DNA of 6,559 bases from an uncultured Gammaproteobacteria bacterium (lineage in GTDB: Bacteria > Pseudomonadota > Gammaproteobacteria > Coxiellales > Coxiellaceae). The notes under the pieces are model-generated. The model was not told the DNA's origin. It was given only the letters and a program-made list of their open reading frames with translations, and made no database searches. Below, one piece after another: positions 5,102 through 6,559 of the stretch (positions are counted from its first letter, which is position 1; each line of letters begins with the position of its first letter). A program made the position numbers and the translations under genes. The stretch covers positions 1-6,559 of the forward strand of contig CAIQCE010000225.1 of NCBI GenBank assembly GCA_903870185.1, in the 5' to 3' direction.

Positions 5102-6298
5102 ATGCCTGATATTTATAGATTGATTGCTTATGGAAAATGTGAAGAATTAGCTCGGCAAATTAAAGAAGGCGTTAATGTGAATGGGGTATTAGTCCCCTAT
5201 AATAGATCACCATTAATGTTTGCTTTAGATGGATCCTATGAGCCTAGCATTAGAGAGTACAGGGCCATGCTTCTGCTCTTAAATGCAAAGGCAGACCCTT
5301 TGCAAGAACACCTAGGTGAACGAGGTTGGAAAATAATGTTCCCTTTGTTGAAGGCTATAACAAGCCATAATTTGGCTCAGGTTCTTATGTTGATGTGGTA
5401 TGTGGAATCTGATGACTATAGGAACATACCATTTCATCATGCTGAAAGAAAATCCTATGTCACAACATTTTCCAGTTATATTAAAGCTCAAAATAAAACT
5501 GAAATGGAAGCTGGAAAAGCTCGAAACTATGCTCAGTGTATTGAGCAAGTGGGGACTGATGCAATCAAGGTGAGAAGTTTATTTGGAGCGGCAGAGCGAG
5601 CATTGGGGACACTGCCTCTGACTGTTCGGGACTATGGAGCGGCGGCTGATGCTTATGAAGCCGCTGCAAAAATTTATAAAAAGAATGAAGATCTAGAAGA
5701 TAAACGAGTCTATTATCGCACTGATATTTGCAGAGATTCTGCCACCACTGCGGAATTGCATGAATTGTTTAAAGAGCACTATCGTGAAAAGCAACAAGCT
5801 TGTATTGAAAAACAATTTAAGTGTTTTGAGTTAGCTGAAAAATCTTTAGTGATTCCAGCGGCTATTTATGAACAACAGGCAGATTTTGATTATCACAAGG
5901 CGCTTCTTGAAAAGTTGATGGGCTTTTATGCTGAAAAGCGTAATGAAGCCGGCCGTCTTTATTGTTTACAAAGACTGGCAGCGGTGTTGTCTAAAGCACC
6001 TGCAAAAGCATCTGATAGGGTGGAGGCTTGTGCAGCGGTTCCTGTTTCAGCAGCCGGGGTTGAATTAACTTTTGTTTTACCAGGGGGGACTGACTCTGCA
6101 GCTGCTGGTGATTCTTCTGCAGCAGCAGATGCACACGAGACAACCTCTTTATTAGGCGTTGCCTCTCCCTCTCCTGGTAAGAGTATTTTTTCAATTTTTG
6201 GATCTGGCTCAAAACCAGTACAGCCACAACCACCTAAACCAGCCGCCGGCGCAATGCCCACTCCAGCTGTTACTCGTTCAGTTTCTTGCAGAGCTTAG
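5102..6298 (+). CDS. Ankyrin-like, helical-repeat protein with low-complexity tail, unknown function (effector-like)
   Basis: The product is 398 residues. The first ~100 residues look like divergent ankyrin repeats: helix pairs followed by GVNVNG at 23-28 and NAKADP at 61-66 (compare GADVN), with SPLMFAL (36-42) resembling TPLHxA. A long, mostly helical stretch (about 130-297) includes an Ala/Tyr-rich DYGAAADAYEAAAKIYKK segment (177-194) like a TPR helix pair. Next is a Ser/Ala/Pro-rich tail (298-398) with a polyproline patch (QPQPPKP at 374-380) and a Cys near the C-terminus. There is no signal peptide or transmembrane segment, so the protein is probably soluble. An AGAGG (5089-5093) lies 8 bases before the ATG. 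It follows the 4101 gene by 26 bp, probably in one operon. Ankyrin/TPR proteins with disordered tails are common among type IV effectors of Legionella and Coxiella, but no acidic E-block secretion motif is seen. Function unknown. Confidence 0.85.
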   Translation: MPDIYRLIAYGKCEELARQIKEGVNVNGVLVPYNRSPLMFALDGSYEPSIREYRAMLLLLNAKADPLQEHLGERGWKIMFPLLKAITSHNLAQVLMLMWYVESDDYRNIPFHHAERKSYVTTFSSYIKAQNKTEMEAGKARNYAQCIEQVGTDAIKVRSLFGAAERALGTLPLTVRDYGAAADAYEAAAKIYKKNEDLEDKRVYYRTDICRDSATTAELHELFKEHYREKQQACIEKQFKCFELAEKSLVIPAAIYEQQADFDYHKALLEKLMGFYAEKRNEAGRLYCLQRLAAVLSKAPAKASDRVEACAAVPVSAAGVELTFVLPGGTDSAAAGDSSAAADAHETTSLLGVASPSPGKSIFSIFGSGSKPVQPQPPKPAAGAMPTPAVTRSVSCRA

Positions 6299-6329
6299 TA
6301 GGTTGGGCTTCGCATTGCTCAACCCAACA
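6298..6329. repeat. REP-like GTAGGTTGGG hairpin at the end of the cassette
   Basis: GTTGGG (6302-6307) pairs with CCCAAC (6323-6328). The element starts with GTAGG, whose first G is the last base of the TAG stop of the upstream gene. It is therefore at the very 3' end of the operon transcript and could act as a 3' stabilising or weak termination hairpin. No run of T follows. Confidence 0.7.
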
Positions 6330-6364
6330 CAATGGATAGTTTGGTGATGCCGGAACCATAGAAT

Positions 6365-6399
6365 GTGTAGGTTAATCCCAAGCGCAGCACAGCCCAACA
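6365..6399. repeat. Degraded REP-like hairpin before repeat copy 2
   Basis: GTGTAGGTTAATCCCAAGCG opens this element and CCCAACA closes it. The left arm GTTGGG has decayed to GTTAAT, so the stem is largely lost, but the boundary sequences match the family. It ends two bases before the 158-bp block starts. Confidence 0.55.
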
Positions 6400-6401
6400 A
6401 A

Positions 6402-6559
6402 TCCGTTTTTTAATACCCCGTTAAAATTACGGTAGTATTGATTTTATAAGCTTTGTGAGATAATGCCTGCATAAAATTAGGCATATCGCCAATTGGCTGT
6501 ATTGGTGCCATTTTTAACAGATTGATTTTGTTAAATAATTATAAGAATTCCGTAAATTA
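6402..6559 (+). repeat. 158-bp direct repeat, copy 2 (runs to the window end)
   Basis: Identical to 3927-4084 except G at 6435 for C at 3960. It carries the same PmrA-box-like direct repeat (TTAA at 6410 and 6421), the palindrome GCCAATTGGC (6488-6497) and the TTTAACA/TGTTAAA inverted repeat (6513-6535). In copy 1 the start codon lies 16 bases past the equivalent point, so a gene on the plus strand is expected to begin around 6576. Confidence 0.97.
6409..6428 (+). promoter_or_regulatory. PmrA-box-like direct repeat, copy 2
   Basis: Exact copy of the motif at 3934-3953, with TTAA cores 11 bp apart. The only difference between the two blocks falls outside it, between the box and the possible TATAAG -10 at 6445-6450. 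Confidence 0.35.

Larger units (their letters stand above)
6299..6559. other. Intergenic region after the cassette
   Basis: These 261 bases hold no credible gene. They contain two GTAGGTT-type hairpin elements (6298-6329 and 6365-6399), about 35 bases of unassigned sequence between them, and the second copy of the 158-bp block (6402-6559). The block presumably serves a further gene beyond the window. Confidence 0.75.

Noticed and set aside
5312..6347. Small frames at 5312-5548, 5959-6261 and 5991-6233 (minus strand) and 6159-6347 (plus strand)
   Set aside because: All overlap the 5102-6298 gene in other frames; their low-complexity composition mirrors its Ala/Ser/Pro-rich codons.

Overview
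This window looks like a moderately AT-rich gammaproteobacterial chromosome, probably an intracellular or host-associated lineage of the Legionellales/Coxiellales type. That placement is an inference. It rests on an exonuclease I of exactly the Escherichia coli length, a CDF metal transporter with a long C-terminal extension, GTAGGTTGGG-type intergenic hairpin repeats, and two unrecognised effector-like genes behind a promoter region with a PmrA-box-like motif. No tRNA, rRNA, CRISPR array, transposase or integrase is visible.

Layout. Positions 1-1076 (+) hold the 3' part of a large Pro/Glu/Lys/Ala-rich protein whose frame is open to the window edge. It contains ten perfect tandem 12-bp units (Glu-Ala-Lys-Pro) at 21-140. 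Its stop overlaps by 4 bp the stop of a convergent exonuclease I gene (sbcB, 1073-2500, -). Upstream of sbcB, on the same strand, is a cation diffusion facilitator gene (2610-3743, -). The 109-bp gap between these two is packed with hairpin repeats. A 357-bp gap (3744-4100) then separates the transporter from a divergent two-gene cassette: a four-helix membrane protein with a coiled coil (4101-5075, +), followed 26 bp later by an ankyrin-like, helical-repeat protein with a low-complexity tail (5102-6298, +).

The most notable structure is a 158-bp block directly upstream of the cassette (3927-4084). It recurs with one mismatch (157/158) directly after it (6402-6559) and runs off the window end. 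The two copies are 2475 bp apart, so the cassette plus its promoter region is one period of a possible tandem array, or two neighbouring loci share a duplicated control region. The block carries a TTAA-N7-TTAA direct repeat resembling a PmrA box, a perfect 10-bp palindrome, two further inverted repeats and AT-rich promoter-like hexamers. Copy 2 is preceded by GTAGGTTGGG-type hairpin repeats, which are plausible recombination points.

Functionally, sbcB (DNA 3' end processing) and the CDF transporter (divalent metal efflux) are housekeeping genes. The two cassette genes are probably co-transcribed and look like accessory, lineage-specific, possibly host-interaction genes; their function cannot be assigned from sequence alone.
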